Positions 24,127 to 34,001 of a DNA stretch of 64,000 nucleotides are shown in pieces. Each line of letters starts with the position of its first letter. The first letter of the stretch is position 1. The notes beneath the pieces were generated by a model, which was not told the DNA's origin, did no database searches, and saw only the letters and a list, made by a program, of their open reading frames with translations. A program made the position numbers and the translations under genes. This DNA comes from a virus, in the IMG/VR virus record IMGVR_UViG_3300028394_000002, positions 1 through 64,000 of that record; one strand, 5' to 3'.

Positions 24127-25356
24127 ATGTCATTACAAAATGTAAGTAATCATAAACAATTACTAATAGGAAAAAAAGATATTTCATCACCAGTTGCAGC
24201 TGGAACATTAGTTACTCCAAGCACTATTGCAGATGGAGAAATTGTGTTAACAACTGTAGACGGACTTAGTTTAAGTTCATCTTCTTCTGCTGTAAACGAA
24301 AACACTTCTTTATTAATTGTTCAAGGGCAAGGTGCTACTAAACCCTTAATTAAATCAGCTCCTTTTACACCTAAAAGTATATTTGTAGCAAAAAAGAAGG
24401 CTTATACAGCTGTTGCTCAACAAGTATCAACTGTAGGTTACAATGGGACTTCTGGAAATATTGTAAATCCTGGTGTAGGTACTAGTATTATCTTGCGTAA
24501 TACTTTTAAAACTAACTTCTATCAATTTAGTGATAAATTAATGGAGTCTATTGTTGGTTACAAAGTAACTGCTGCTGATACTATTTTTACATTAGCAGAT
24601 GCTTTAACTAAACGCGCTATCCAAGATGTTCAAAAATATGTGAACATACCTTTTAAAGTAGAACGTGAAAGTAATGGTACTTATGGTACTACTACAGCTT
24701 CAGTAACAGCTACAAACAGTTCATCTGTTTTAACTGGTACAGGTGTTGGTACAGCTAATCCAGTAGGTACAAGAGTTCGTATTGGAGCATCTAATGCTAC
24801 TACTACTCCTGTTTATGTGGTAACAGCAGCATCAGCTAACAGTATTACAATTGATACAGCTTATCAAGGTGCTACTGCAACAGTTAATGTGTATACTAAT
24901 ACTGTAGCTCCTACAGCAATTGGTATTCAATTTACAGGTCTTCCACAAGCTAAATTTGCTCCAAACATCTTCCGTTATGAAACTTCTAAGTTTGTAACTA
25001 CAGCTACTAACTTTAGTACTACTGAAGTAGTTAATGCGGCTACAGTTCCAACTGAAGGTTCTGGTGTTTACGAACAAATTGCTGAAGAAGAATTCTTCTT
25101 CCAATTAGGTGAAGGTATGCATGATAATGCTCTTATCCAGATTCCTCCAGTAACTATGCGTTCTAATGTTTCTACATCAGGTACATATAGTATTATTGAT
25201 TTGGAAGTATCTACACAATCTGGTACAATGAGTTTTATTAACAACCCTATGGCTAGAAAGCAAATCAGAGTTGCTTTTGATGTATCTGGCGGTACTACAG
25301 AGTACGCAGAACTTGAAAATGCTTTAGAGGCAGTTTGTGGAATTACAATTGCATAA
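24127..25356 (+). CDS. Structural protein, probable auxiliary capsid or tail protein, 409 aa
   Basis: MSLQNVSNHKQLLIGKKDIS begins a Ser/Thr-rich protein. The segment at about residues 190-260 (TTASVTATNSSSVLTGTGVG) looks like an inserted Ig-like or fibre domain between two parts of a conserved core, which resumes at GIQFTGLPQAKFAPNIFRYE. A strong terminator follows. The role is inferred from place and composition. Confidence 0.7.
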   Translation: MSLQNVSNHKQLLIGKKDISSPVAAGTLVTPSTIADGEIVLTTVDGLSLSSSSSAVNENTSLLIVQGQGATKPLIKSAPFTPKSIFVAKKKAYTAVAQQVSTVGYNGTSGNIVNPGVGTSIILRNTFKTNFYQFSDKLMESIVGYKVTAADTIFTLADALTKRAIQDVQKYVNIPFKVERESNGTYGTTTASVTATNSSSVLTGTGVGTANPVGTRVRIGASNATTTPVYVVTAASANSITIDTAYQGATATVNVYTNTVAPTAIGIQFTGLPQAKFAPNIFRYETSKFVTTATNFSTTEVVNAATVPTEGSGVYEQIAEEEFFFQLGEGMHDNALIQIPPVTMRSNVSTSGTYSIIDLEVSTQSGTMSFINNPMARKQIRVAFDVSGGTTEYAELENALEAVCGITIA

Positions 25357-25382
25357 TAATTAATAACTTTACTTAATAACTT

Positions 25383-25418
25383 AAAAGGCTATAGCTAGAA
25401 ATAGCTGTAGCCTTTTTT
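25383..25418 (+). terminator. Strong GAAA-capped terminator
   Basis: AAAAGGCTATAGCTA (25383-25397) pairs with TAGCTGTAGCCTTTT (25402-25416), 15 bp with one G-U pair and a GAAA loop, ending in six T. It closes the head-gene group. Confidence 0.92.
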
Positions 25419-25429
25419 AATTCTACAAA

Positions 25430-25999
25430 ATGGCTTTACAACTTAATGCACAAATACAAGAGTATACTAACCAAGAATGGCTAACTTTTAAAGAGCTTAC
25501 TGGATTATATTCTTTAGCTAATTTAACAGGTTGGGAAACACCCAATCCTGCTGTAGGTTCAGCTACAACAGCTACTTTAGAAATGCAAGATATTAATGGT
25601 ACTACTTTAGGTACTGTTGATTTATTTACTTACTTTCCAACTAGCTCTACTACATTTGAATTAAATGTATTAGCTACTGAATTTAGCTCTACAACAACAA
25701 AGTTTGCTGATGGAGTTTATCAATTTATATATAGAGTACAAACACCAAGTGGTAACTATGAAAAGCGTATTTGGGTACTATTTAAATGTGCTGCTGAATG
25801 TGCTATGGATAAGTTCTTATTAAGACTTATACAAGACTTTTGTGATACTTGTGAGGAAACTGGTGCTGAGAAACAATATATGCAAGCTAGAATGCTATTA
25901 GACGCTGCTGAAGCTGCTGCTCAATGTGGAGATATTATTAGAGCTACTGCTTTAATAGATATGTTCAATAGATTGAAAATTGAAACTTGTTGTAATTAA
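25430..25999 (+). CDS. Structural protein before the fibre genes, 189 aa
   Basis: MALQLNAQIQEYTNQEWLTF starts a protein with a beta-rich first part and a Cys-rich helical end (CAAECAMDKFLLRLIQDFCD, then ETCCN). The first part (GVYQFIYRVQTPSGNYEKRI) reads like an Ig-like beta-sandwich. The neighbouring fibre proteins suggest a fibre base or adaptor. Family not recognised. Confidence 0.7.
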   Translation: MALQLNAQIQEYTNQEWLTFKELTGLYSLANLTGWETPNPAVGSATTATLEMQDINGTTLGTVDLFTYFPTSSTTFELNVLATEFSSTTTKFADGVYQFIYRVQTPSGNYEKRIWVLFKCAAECAMDKFLLRLIQDFCDTCEETGAEKQYMQARMLLDAAEAAAQCGDIIRATALIDMFNRLKIETCCN

Positions 26000-26027
26000 T
26001 TATTAACTTAATAAAATATTTAAACAA

Positions 26028-27032
26028 ATGTGTATAAATTGTGATGAAATAATTCAAGTAGGTAATTCAGGCACTGATGGCTGGAGTCCAATCCTGGCTT
26101 TATATGAAGGTGAGTGTGATGGAGATCCTGTTACAGTACATCAACTAATTAGCTGGTATGGTGGATCAGGTACTCGTCCTGATTATGATGGAGATATAAT
26201 GACTGACCAATGGCTTATTGATCATCCTATTTATTTAGGAAGTGCTGGGTTTGTAACTGATATATGTAATGCTACTAATTTAATAGGCGGTAATGGAAAT
26301 AATGGCAGTAACGGAACTAATGGAACTAACGGAACTAATGGGTGTACTCCAGAAATAGGTATTACAGCTGCTGTTGTTGGTGATACGGTTACACCGTTAA
26401 CTGTAACTGAAAATTTTGATGTACCTTGTGCTCCAACATACGATATAGAATTTCCTATAAGCATTTTTACATCAGATACAGTAGTTGATGGTATTACAGA
26501 TAGTGAAGCTTTTTCAACAGCTGTGACTACTGCTGTTAACTCTGTTATTTCTGGGCTTTTAGCCCCTGCTGAAACAACGATTGCAAATGTTTCTACTCCA
26601 ACTATTTTAACTATAAGTGATACTGGTTCTCCATATGTTTTATATACTGAATTTGTAAGTAATACATCTCTATCATTTAATACTGGATCTACTAGTTACA
26701 TTTCTTATAAAGTAATTGGTAATCTAATGTATTTAAACTTTAGATTTGTTATAGATGTTCCTGCTGGCCCTACTCCGCATATAACAAACTTTCAAGTTAA
26801 AATTCCTGGTGGATATTTATCTGCAAACACAACAGATGTTTCTGCAATTTCTAGATATACTTATAATAAGCCAACTGTTACATATACACCAGTTATATCA
26901 ACAAATAACACTGATGACGGGTATTTAATGATATCAGCATATAATGATAATACTAATGATACAAGTTTTGACTTACTGCAAGGTTTTACAGAATATTTTC
27001 AAGGTCAAATAACATTTACAATAACTGATTAA
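26028..27032 (+). CDS. Fibre protein with short collagen-like repeat, 334 aa
   Basis: Residues about 88-104 are Gly-X-X repeats (GGNGNNGSNGTNGTNGTNG), a short collagen-like triple-helix segment typical of trimeric phage fibres. Downstream is a beta-rich C-terminal domain with many Thr, Ser and Asn. The first 80 residues are the likely virion-attachment part. It stands one base before the next fibre gene, so the two probably act together in one fibre. Confidence 0.75.
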   Translation: MCINCDEIIQVGNSGTDGWSPILALYEGECDGDPVTVHQLISWYGGSGTRPDYDGDIMTDQWLIDHPIYLGSAGFVTDICNATNLIGGNGNNGSNGTNGTNGTNGCTPEIGITAAVVGDTVTPLTVTENFDVPCAPTYDIEFPISIFTSDTVVDGITDSEAFSTAVTTAVNSVISGLLAPAETTIANVSTPTILTISDTGSPYVLYTEFVSNTSLSFNTGSTSYISYKVIGNLMYLNFRFVIDVPAGPTPHITNFQVKIPGGYLSANTTDVSAISRYTYNKPTVTYTPVISTNNTDDGYLMISAYNDNTNDTSFDLLQGFTEYFQGQITFTITD

Positions 27033-27033
27033 T

Positions 27034-27960
27034 ATGGAAACAATAAATATAAATTTTTCTGGAGGAACAGAAACAATAGAACTTTTAGTTGGTAACTACT
27101 TAATTCAAGGATCTGGAACATTGTCATCAAATTTTACAATTACTGCAGGTTCTCCATTATTCATAGGTAGAAAACATATACTTTTCTTTAAAGGTAATGT
27201 AACAAGAGCTTCTTATAACTTTAATGTATTAGGTACTAATTTAACTGATTTACAATTAAGTAGAAAATCTACAATAGAAGCTGTTTATAATGGTACTACT
27301 TGGGATTTAAATGTATATATTAATACAGTTAGTGATGACTGGGTAGCTTCATCAATTGCTGGTACTTGGCAAAATATACCTTACGATAATGGAGATATTA
27401 TTAATGCTCCTTCAGCTTCAGGTACTTACACAAATACTGCTGGTACTGAAGGTACTAATTATTTAGGTCAATGGAGAGCTTACAAAGGTACTGCTACTGA
27501 TTATTCAGATGCAACACCTTCTGCTAGGAGGTTAAAATACAGAAAGAACTTAGATGGTACTGTACAAATTATGGGCCATTTAAGAAAACAATTTGCTGTA
27601 CCTTCAGCTACTACTAGTGTTAAACTAGATGATACTGATTACACTAATACAATTGTATCTCCTACACAAGCTGTAATTATGAGTACTGAAGTATTATGGT
27701 ACTATCAATTTGCTTCTTTAATAAGTGAACTAGGAACTAATTTAGTACAAATTATACCTTGTGACTTATATGTAGAAGATACTACTGCTGATAACAACGA
27801 TGTATTTTTTAGTAATGTTAAACCATGGGTAGGTAAAGGATCACTAATGGTTTTTGGTACATTTATGAGTTTATACTCAGCTGATACTATTACAGGATTA
27901 ACAGCTAGTAGAAACTATACATTATCAGTATTTATCAATGCTTCTTACATAGATTTATAA
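27034..27960 (+). CDS. Fibre or adhesin protein, 308 aa
   Basis: A beta-rich protein starting METININFSGGTETIELLVG. It contains YLGQWRAYKGTATDYSDATP and a C-terminal sandwich-like half, without cysteines apart from one. It is one base from the gene before and one from the giant fibre gene, so it belongs to the same adsorption apparatus. Receptor specificity cannot be read from sequence. Confidence 0.72.
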   Translation: METININFSGGTETIELLVGNYLIQGSGTLSSNFTITAGSPLFIGRKHILFFKGNVTRASYNFNVLGTNLTDLQLSRKSTIEAVYNGTTWDLNVYINTVSDDWVASSIAGTWQNIPYDNGDIINAPSASGTYTNTAGTEGTNYLGQWRAYKGTATDYSDATPSARRLKYRKNLDGTVQIMGHLRKQFAVPSATTSVKLDDTDYTNTIVSPTQAVIMSTEVLWYYQFASLISELGTNLVQIIPCDLYVEDTTADNNDVFFSNVKPWVGKGSLMVFGTFMSLYSADTITGLTASRNYTLSVFINASYIDL

Positions 27961-27961
27961 C

Positions 27962-30900
27962 ATGCAAAGAATTAACTTCACAGAAACAACTTTAACTACA
28001 TTAACAAGGAATGCAAGATGCTCCTTTGCTAATGCTGTATACAAACTTACTATGAAGGCTCAACAAGGCCTTAAATGTGATGATTTGTTTAAGAAGTCTG
28101 TGCTTATGAATGAAGTTAATAAACTTCTTTGTAAGTATAAATTAGATACTTGTATATCTTTTCATCCCGCTTTAGAAGGTGGTGCTAGTTCTTGGTATTT
28201 TGGTATAGGAAGTTTTACTGGACTTATTACATACAATTTAATTATTGATGGAGTAGAAACTTTTATAGGTTCTGGGAGTTCTGTAGAAAATATTGTTATT
28301 GATATAAACAATAATACAGAAGGAACTGGAGTTACAGCAGTACTTGGAGAAGGTGGATATTTTACAATTTATAGTCCCGTAGGATGTTTTATTAAAGCTG
28401 ATTTAACAGGAAGTAAAGATCCAGAAGGATCAATTCCTGCAACAATTACAACCTTTACTAAAGGTAAATGCCCTCAAGAAGAAACTTGTGTAGATTATAC
28501 AGAAGAAGAATTAAACTGTATTACCCCGCAAGATTTACAATTAATATTTGAGTTTACTCATAGATATAAAGAAACTTTAGCTAAGTCTACTAGAAGAGTT
28601 ACAAGCCCTTTTACTAGTTCATCAAGTTCTAGTGCAAGTGATTGTTGTAATTGGGGAAGTATCGGAGGAAGTATAGGTAATCAATCTGATTTAGTAGCTT
28701 ACTTAAATACTATAAAAAAGAATTTTATATCTGCTTCTAACGAAAGTATTTTACTTAGTAATGATATAAAAAGTTTAAACTTCTTAGGAGCTGGTGTTAC
28801 TGCAACAAACTCTGGAGGTGATATTAGTATTACTATACCAGGTGGAGGTGGAGGCGGATTTGAATGTGCTGATTTAGAAGGTTGTAATATTAGTTTATTA
28901 ACTAATGATGCTGGTTATTTAACAGATATATCCGCAACTAATGGTTTAACTGAAGATCCTGCTAATAACTTTAAATTAGGAGGGACTTTAGTTGAAGATA
29001 CAACTATATATAATGACACATTTGATTTTACAGTATCTAGAAGTGACTCTGGAGATTCTATACTAGGATTAAATACTTCATCTGGAAGAGGAGTAGTAGG
29101 CTCTTCTGTAAACTCTCATGGAGTTGTAGGTTTATCTACTAACGGTAAAGGTGTTTCAGGTGTTTCAACAAATGGAGTAGGTGTTGATGCAAGTTCAGGG
29201 ACTTCAAGAGCAGGCCAATTTGGCATAAGCCCTGCTAGTAATAACTCAGTAGGTGAAAATATTATACTTTATAGAAATGTAGCTAGCAATGCCGCTGGAG
29301 CTAATGGAATAGGACAAAGTTTAATATTTGCATCAGCAGCTTCAGATGCTAATATGTACTATACTAATGCTTTAGTTTCAAAATGGACTGATGCTACATT
29401 AGCTACTAGAACATCAGAATTTAGTATAATAGGTTCAGATAATGGAGTATTAGGAGATAAATTAGTAATTTCAGGTTCAGGCCAATTAAAATTAAATGAA
29501 TACGGAACAGTAACTCCATTCACGGGCACGCCTGCGTATCTTTTAGGTGTTGATGCCTCAGGTAATGTTATTGAAACAACTGTTTCAGGTGGCTCACAAA
29601 CACTTGCAGATACACTAGCATTAGGTAATACATCTGGAGCATATGATATTCAATTTGATGCTACACAAGGCTTGCTATTTGCCAACACTTCAAGATTAAG
29701 AGAGGGAACAATTGATGCAGGGTTAGGAGGGCAAAAAGGTGTTGCTCAAATATGTGCGGTTGGTTATGAGTTGAAATGGGAAGCAGGGAGGTTGTATGTG
29801 ATGGATGGCAATGGTCTTTTTATTAGACAATCTTTGTATAACTTTAATATAGCACCAACGGTAACAGATGATGTTACTAAAGGTTATATGACTGGCTCAT
29901 TATGGACATTAGATGATAGCACTACTTACGTTTGTACTGATGCTGCAAATGGCATTTGGGTTGAGGTAGGACTTACAGCAGGTGTATTAGAGATAACAGT
30001 TGGATCGTTGCAAACATTAGAGAGCAATGGCGAATTATCGTTAACAACAATTTACATCATTACAGATTCTACACCTTACAAGTTAATGTGCAAGGCAGAG
30101 GCTGTAAATCAACTGAGCAAAACTGCAACGATTGTTGATAATGTTTATAGTGGTCAAGTGTATTATGATTTGCAGATTGATACCATTTCAAATGGTACAA
30201 TATACGATGTAAATAGAAATAATTATAACGGAGTGTTGCCTAGTGACCTAACAATAGGTTTTAGTTGTTCATATAATACGTTTTACCAAAAAGCAGATTC
30301 AAATACTATTGGTGCAAATTGCGAAAGAAATACATTTGAGCAAGGCGCAGCCGGAAATACACTTGGCTCAAGCAATTCAAATAATACATTTAAACAAAGA
30401 ACGAGCGGTTTTATTTTCGGTGACCACCTTGCAAACGTAACTATTGAAGCAAATGTTAGTGGTACTGATTACACAGCAACACCAGATTACGATTTTTTAT
30501 ACAATAATGCCTATGCATCAACAATATTTACCGATAGTATATACAACTATCATCGTTGGTATGACCCAGCAAACGATAGAATAGTTGTAACTAATTTATC
30601 TACATTAGATGAAACTTACATTGGAGGTAGTGGTGGAGTCTACGTTAAAGATGCAAATGATAATGTTTTTTTTAGTGATGCAGAGCAATCCACTACAACA
30701 TTTGTAGGTGTTTCTGCTTGTACTAATAATATATTTCATCAAGGTGCGATAAATAATAGTTTAGGTGAGTTGTCCAGAGGAAATACATTTGGTCAAGATT
30801 CCTATGGTTTTACTTTTGGAAATAAATTAAGAAACGTAACAATCGAAGCAAATATTATAGGGGCTGATTATAGCGACCAAATCACCTACGCATTTTTATA

Positions 30901-32200
30901 CAACAAAGACTATTCATCAACGATATTTCAAAGCGGAGGCATAAACTACCATCGTTATTTTGATATTGCAAATGATAGAATAGAAATTACTGATTTGGCT
31001 ACACCTATTAATATTACTTACATTGGTGGTGGTGCAGGTAGTGGTGATGTGGTTGGTCCAGCATCAGCAGTTGATAATAACATTGCAACATTCGATGGTA
31101 CAACTGGTAAGTTGATTCAAGATGGAGGCACTACTATTGCAGACATCAACACGAATGCTGTTGATAGGATAACAGTTAAGTTAGCTGAATCAATAACTAA
31201 AGGGCAAGCGGTGTATATTTCAAGTGCAAATGGCACGAATATTATTGTTTCTAAAGCATCGAATTTAACAGAAGCAACAAGCAGTAAAACATTAGGTTTG
31301 TTAGAAACAACTGGTTCAACAAATGCCATTGTAAATGTTGTTACAAGTGGTTTATTAGATGGGTTAAATACATCAGCAGCAACAATTGGTGATGCTGTTT
31401 GGTTAGGTACTGCTGGCAACTTAATATTTGGTTTAGCTTCTAAACCTTACGCACCTGCACATTTAGTTTACATTGGTGTTGTTTCAAGAGTAAGTGCAAC
31501 AGTTGGAGAAATTATAGTTAAGGTTCAAAACGGATTTGAATTAAAAGAAATTCACGATGTTTTTGCTCAATCACCAGCAGCTAAAGATGGTTTGTTTTAT
31601 GATTCAACAACATCATTATGGAAAGCAAGACCAGTAGCAGCAAGTGATATTGATGCTAATGTAAGCAATACAGAATTTGGCTATTTGGATGGCGTAACAA
31701 GCAGCATTCAAACGCAAATTAACGCAATTAAAAAGCCGATTTCATCAGTAGGCAATGGCACAGCGGTAACTGGTGTTATTGTAAATACTTACTCAAAAGG
31801 CTTGTTGATAGCTGCAAATTCAAGGGTGGCAAACGATGTTGTGCAAATAGATTTTCAAGTTGCTAAAACAGGTGCAGCAGGTAATATTCAATTGAGATTT
31901 TATTGGAATACAACAAACGATTTATCAGGTAGTCCAATATTATTAGGCACTTCGCCAAATGGAGCTGCTCTTTGGTTAGCATTTTCAAGATTATTATCTA
32001 TTGAAGTAGCCAATAGCACAGGCAATGCCACGAAAGTAGCACCAACATCAGTTACTACTTTAGCAACTGGTTATGGAACTTCTACTACGGCAACAAGTAC
32101 AGTTGCTATTGATTGGACAACAAATGGTTATTTGATTTGCTCAATATTAAATTCAAGTGCTGCCGATAGTTCAGTATGTAATATGTTAAAACTTTTATAA
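27962..32200 (+). CDS. Giant tail fibre / receptor-binding protein, 1412 aa
   Basis: The N-terminal 180 residues have conserved Cys and a compact look; a Ser-rich hinge (SPFTSSSSSSASDCC) and a Gly run (PGGGGGG) follow. Then come long beta-rich fibre repeats. Two homologous blocks occur at about residues 768-890 and 918-1020, each with NTF.Q, F.FG..L.NVTIEAN, Y.FLYN..Y.STIF and NYHR(W/Y). The end (GFELKEIHDVFAQSPAAKDG, then GYLDGVTSSIQTQINAI) is a typical fibre C-terminus. From about 29500 codon choice shifts toward G/C, suggesting a swapped receptor-binding module. Confidence 0.82.
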   Translation: MQRINFTETTLTTLTRNARCSFANAVYKLTMKAQQGLKCDDLFKKSVLMNEVNKLLCKYKLDTCISFHPALEGGASSWYFGIGSFTGLITYNLIIDGVETFIGSGSSVENIVIDINNNTEGTGVTAVLGEGGYFTIYSPVGCFIKADLTGSKDPEGSIPATITTFTKGKCPQEETCVDYTEEELNCITPQDLQLIFEFTHRYKETLAKSTRRVTSPFTSSSSSSASDCCNWGSIGGSIGNQSDLVAYLNTIKKNFISASNESILLSNDIKSLNFLGAGVTATNSGGDISITIPGGGGGGFECADLEGCNISLLTNDAGYLTDISATNGLTEDPANNFKLGGTLVEDTTIYNDTFDFTVSRSDSGDSILGLNTSSGRGVVGSSVNSHGVVGLSTNGKGVSGVSTNGVGVDASSGTSRAGQFGISPASNNSVGENIILYRNVASNAAGANGIGQSLIFASAASDANMYYTNALVSKWTDATLATRTSEFSIIGSDNGVLGDKLVISGSGQLKLNEYGTVTPFTGTPAYLLGVDASGNVIETTVSGGSQTLADTLALGNTSGAYDIQFDATQGLLFANTSRLREGTIDAGLGGQKGVAQICAVGYELKWEAGRLYVMDGNGLFIRQSLYNFNIAPTVTDDVTKGYMTGSLWTLDDSTTYVCTDAANGIWVEVGLTAGVLEITVGSLQTLESNGELSLTTIYIITDSTPYKLMCKAEAVNQLSKTATIVDNVYSGQVYYDLQIDTISNGTIYDVNRNNYNGVLPSDLTIGFSCSYNTFYQKADSNTIGANCERNTFEQGAAGNTLGSSNSNNTFKQRTSGFIFGDHLANVTIEANVSGTDYTATPDYDFLYNNAYASTIFTDSIYNYHRWYDPANDRIVVTNLSTLDETYIGGSGGVYVKDANDNVFFSDAEQSTTTFVGVSACTNNIFHQGAINNSLGELSRGNTFGQDSYGFTFGNKLRNVTIEANIIGADYSDQITYAFLYNKDYSSTIFQSGGINYHRYFDIANDRIEITDLATPINITYIGGGAGSGDVVGPASAVDNNIATFDGTTGKLIQDGGTTIADINTNAVDRITVKLAESITKGQAVYISSANGTNIIVSKASNLTEATSSKTLGLLETTGSTNAIVNVVTSGLLDGLNTSAATIGDAVWLGTAGNLIFGLASKPYAPAHLVYIGVVSRVSATVGEIIVKVQNGFELKEIHDVFAQSPAAKDGLFYDSTTSLWKARPVAASDIDANVSNTEFGYLDGVTSSIQTQINAIKKPISSVGNGTAVTGVIVNTYSKGLLIAANSRVANDVVQIDFQVAKTGAAGNIQLRFYWNTTNDLSGSPILLGTSPNGAALWLAFSRLLSIEVANSTGNATKVAPTSVTTLATGYGTSTTATSTVAIDWTTNGYLICSILNSSAADSSVCNMLKLL

Positions 32201-32201
32201 A

Positions 32202-32372
32202 ATGATAATTAACGGATACGAAGTTACAAGCAACTTCTTTGATTATGTTGACCCAACCATGTGTCATTTGGAGCTGGATTACTGCATAAGATTAGTGCAT
32301 TTGTCGCAGACACCTTACCGCACAATAGAAGAGTTACAAACCGCCGTAGAGGCACTAATATTTCCTAAATAA
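32202..32372 (+). CDS. Small hypothetical protein after the fibre, 56 aa
   Basis: ATG 32202 to TAA 32370-32372 encodes MIINGYEVTSNFFDYVDPTM and continues with two Cys. Codon choice (GCCGTAGAGGCACT, CCGCAC) is like the G/C-richer end of the fibre and unlike the genes that follow, so it probably travelled with that module. It could be a fibre chaperone or a leftover; no family recognised. Confidence 0.6.
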   Translation: MIINGYEVTSNFFDYVDPTMCHLELDYCIRLVHLSQTPYRTIEELQTAVEALIFPK

Positions 32373-32375
32373 ATT

Positions 32376-32561
32376 ATGACAACAAAAAGTAAAACATCAG
32401 AATTTGCAGTAGCAGTATTATTTTTCTCTGGATTTGTTACAGGGTCTTTAGCAGAATACAGTAAAACAAATGGATTTGAATTACCATTTTTATTAGGCTA
32501 TGCTATTACATTAGGAACAGCTGTAGCTTGCTATATGTTTCTTAGAAAAGGTTACAAATAA
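32376..32561 (+). CDS. Small membrane protein, 61 aa
   Basis: Two hydrophobic segments (FAVAVLFFSGFVTGSLA about residues 10-26 and LPFLLGYAITLGTAVACYMF about 36-55) and a basic end KGYK. It is first in the membrane and lysis gene group, so a holin-like role is possible. It overlaps the next gene by one base. Confidence 0.65.
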   Translation: MTTKSKTSEFAVAVLFFSGFVTGSLAEYSKTNGFELPFLLGYAITLGTAVACYMFLRKGYK

Positions 32562-32770
32562 TGACCTCTAGTTTATTATTTCTTATTGCTGGATTAATTA
32601 TAGCAGTAATATTAGGTGCGTGGTTAGCTAGTAAACATTTAGAAAAATCAGTATATGAAACTTTTAAAAAATTGGGATATAAGGCATTGTATATTATTGC
32701 TTTGTTTAATATATTTGATACTGATTCTGACGAGTTGCATAAAGACGACAAATCAAATATCAAGAAGTAG
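32561..32770 (+). CDS. Small membrane protein, 69 aa
   Basis: A hydrophobic N-terminus (SSLLFLIAGLIIAVILGAWL) is followed by a soluble tail with a second weakly hydrophobic stretch and an acidic/basic end (DSDELHKDDKSNIKK). A holin or lysis-related role is possible by context. A 67-residue ORF overlapping it in another frame is treated as a shadow. Confidence 0.6.
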   Translation: MTSSLLFLIAGLIIAVILGAWLASKHLEKSVYETFKKLGYKALYIIALFNIFDTDSDELHKDDKSNIKK

Positions 32771-32796
32771 GTTTAAAAATATGACTAAATGTAAAT

Positions 32797-33297
32797 ATGG
32801 AAACACTTATTCTAATAATATTAAGCTGGATAGCTTACATAATACTGTCAGCAAGTAAAGGAATACTAGATGCTTATATATGGCATTATTGGTTAGAAAG
32901 CTGGTTTAAAAAAATCTTAAAAGAAAACAAAGCTATTGAACTAATGCAAAAAGATGGTAAGTATATACATATGGTAGGAGCTGTAGCTATAGCATCTCCA
33001 TTTATACTTATAGTTATTGCAGCTTTATTTGGTATAAATCCAATAGCTACATTGTTTTTAGGGATTAGCTTGTCTACAATAAACCCATTATTCCATTTAG
33101 GCTATATGTTTAAAACTAGAAATAAACTAAATCCTAAGACTTACATAGAAGGATTTAAATCAACTGACATTATTTCAGATGGTAATACAGATAAAAATAA
33201 AAAATTAACAAACAAATTATTTAGTACTTACAAAAAAAGAATTAACTTTGCAATCATAAGTGTTATATTTTTAATACTTGCCTTAATATTTAAATAA
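32797..33297 (+). CDS. Multi-pass membrane protein, 166 aa
   Basis: Four hydrophobic segments, at about residues 2-22, 60-80, 83-103 and 149-165, with a charged loop KILKENKAIELMQKDGKY between the first two. It lies within the lysis cassette; a holin or superinfection-exclusion role is possible but not shown by motif. Confidence 0.65.
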   Translation: METLILIILSWIAYIILSASKGILDAYIWHYWLESWFKKILKENKAIELMQKDGKYIHMVGAVAIASPFILIVIAALFGINPIATLFLGISLSTINPLFHLGYMFKTRNKLNPKTYIEGFKSTDIISDGNTDKNKKLTNKLFSTYKKRINFAIISVIFLILALIFK

Positions 33298-33300
33298 ATT

Positions 33301-33615
33301 ATGATACATTATTATCAAGAAGAATTAAACGCATTTGTAGAAAAAGCAGCAGAATTTTTTGGATTAACATCCGTTGGAATTTATGGGCAATTTATAGTAA
33401 TGCTTGGAACAATTAGTTTCCTAAATTTTGGAGAACATTCTAGTTTGTTTATAATAACACCAATAGAAAATTATCCATTTATGCAAACAGTATCATTTAT
33501 ATTTGGAATAGCGGCTAAATTCTTTACAACCTGTGTAGGTGCTATAGCTACAATAAAATTTGTATGTAGTATAATTAAAGGAGTTAAAAATAAATTTAAA
33601 AAGAAAGAAGACTAA
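33301..33615 (+). CDS. Holin-like membrane protein, 104 aa
   Basis: Two or three hydrophobic segments (VGIYGQFIVMLGTISFL, FMQTVSFIFGIAAKFF, TTCVGAIATIKFV) and a strongly basic C-terminus (KGVKNKFKKKED), the usual layout of phage holins. Its stop overlaps the start of the DUF5675-like gene by one base, consistent with a holin-endolysin pair. Confidence 0.65.
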   Translation: MIHYYQEELNAFVEKAAEFFGLTSVGIYGQFIVMLGTISFLNFGEHSSLFIITPIENYPFMQTVSFIFGIAAKFFTTCVGAIATIKFVCSIIKGVKNKFKKKED

Positions 33616-34001
33616 TGAACTTAAAGTTAAAAAGAGAAGATTTTACAGAAGATTCTACTATAGGTAAATTATACATCAATGATGTCTTCCATTGTTTTAC
33701 ATTAGAAGATAAAGTTAGGGACACAAAGATACAAAATATTACAGCTATACCAGCTGGTAAGTATGAGGTCATTATAAGTTATTCCAATAGGTTTAAACAA
33801 ATGATGCCACTATTACTTAATGTACCTAATTTCCAAGGAGTTAGAATTCATTGGGGTAATTACTCTAAGGATACAGAAGGTTGTATATTAGTAGGTAATA
33901 CTAAAAAGGTTGACTTTATTGGTAATTCTGTAGCTCAATATAAAAAATTATTTAGCCTCTTAAAAGGATGTAAAGAGAAAATATACTTAGAAATTATATG
34001 A
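33615..34001 (+). CDS. DUF5675-type protein, probable lysis enzyme, 128 aa
   Basis: The signature is GVRIHWGNYSKDTEGCILVG (residues about 75-94), with conserved His, Asp, Gly and Cys. It is preceded by LYINDVFHCFTLED and IPAGKYEVIISYSNRF. This layout matches the DUF5675 family, whose His...Gly-Cys core resembles that of L,D-transpeptidase-like folds. Its place between holin-like genes supports cell wall degradation, though the enzymatic activity is inferred. Confidence 0.75.
   Translation: MNLKLKREDFTEDSTIGKLYINDVFHCFTLEDKVRDTKIQNITAIPAGKYEVIISYSNRFKQMMPLLLNVPNFQGVRIHWGNYSKDTEGCILVGNTKKVDFIGNSVAQYKKLFSLLKGCKEKIYLEII

Noticed and set aside
32655-32858. Plus-strand ORF of 67 codons overlapping two membrane genes
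   Set aside because: It sits in a third frame across two better-spaced genes and has no distinct feature.
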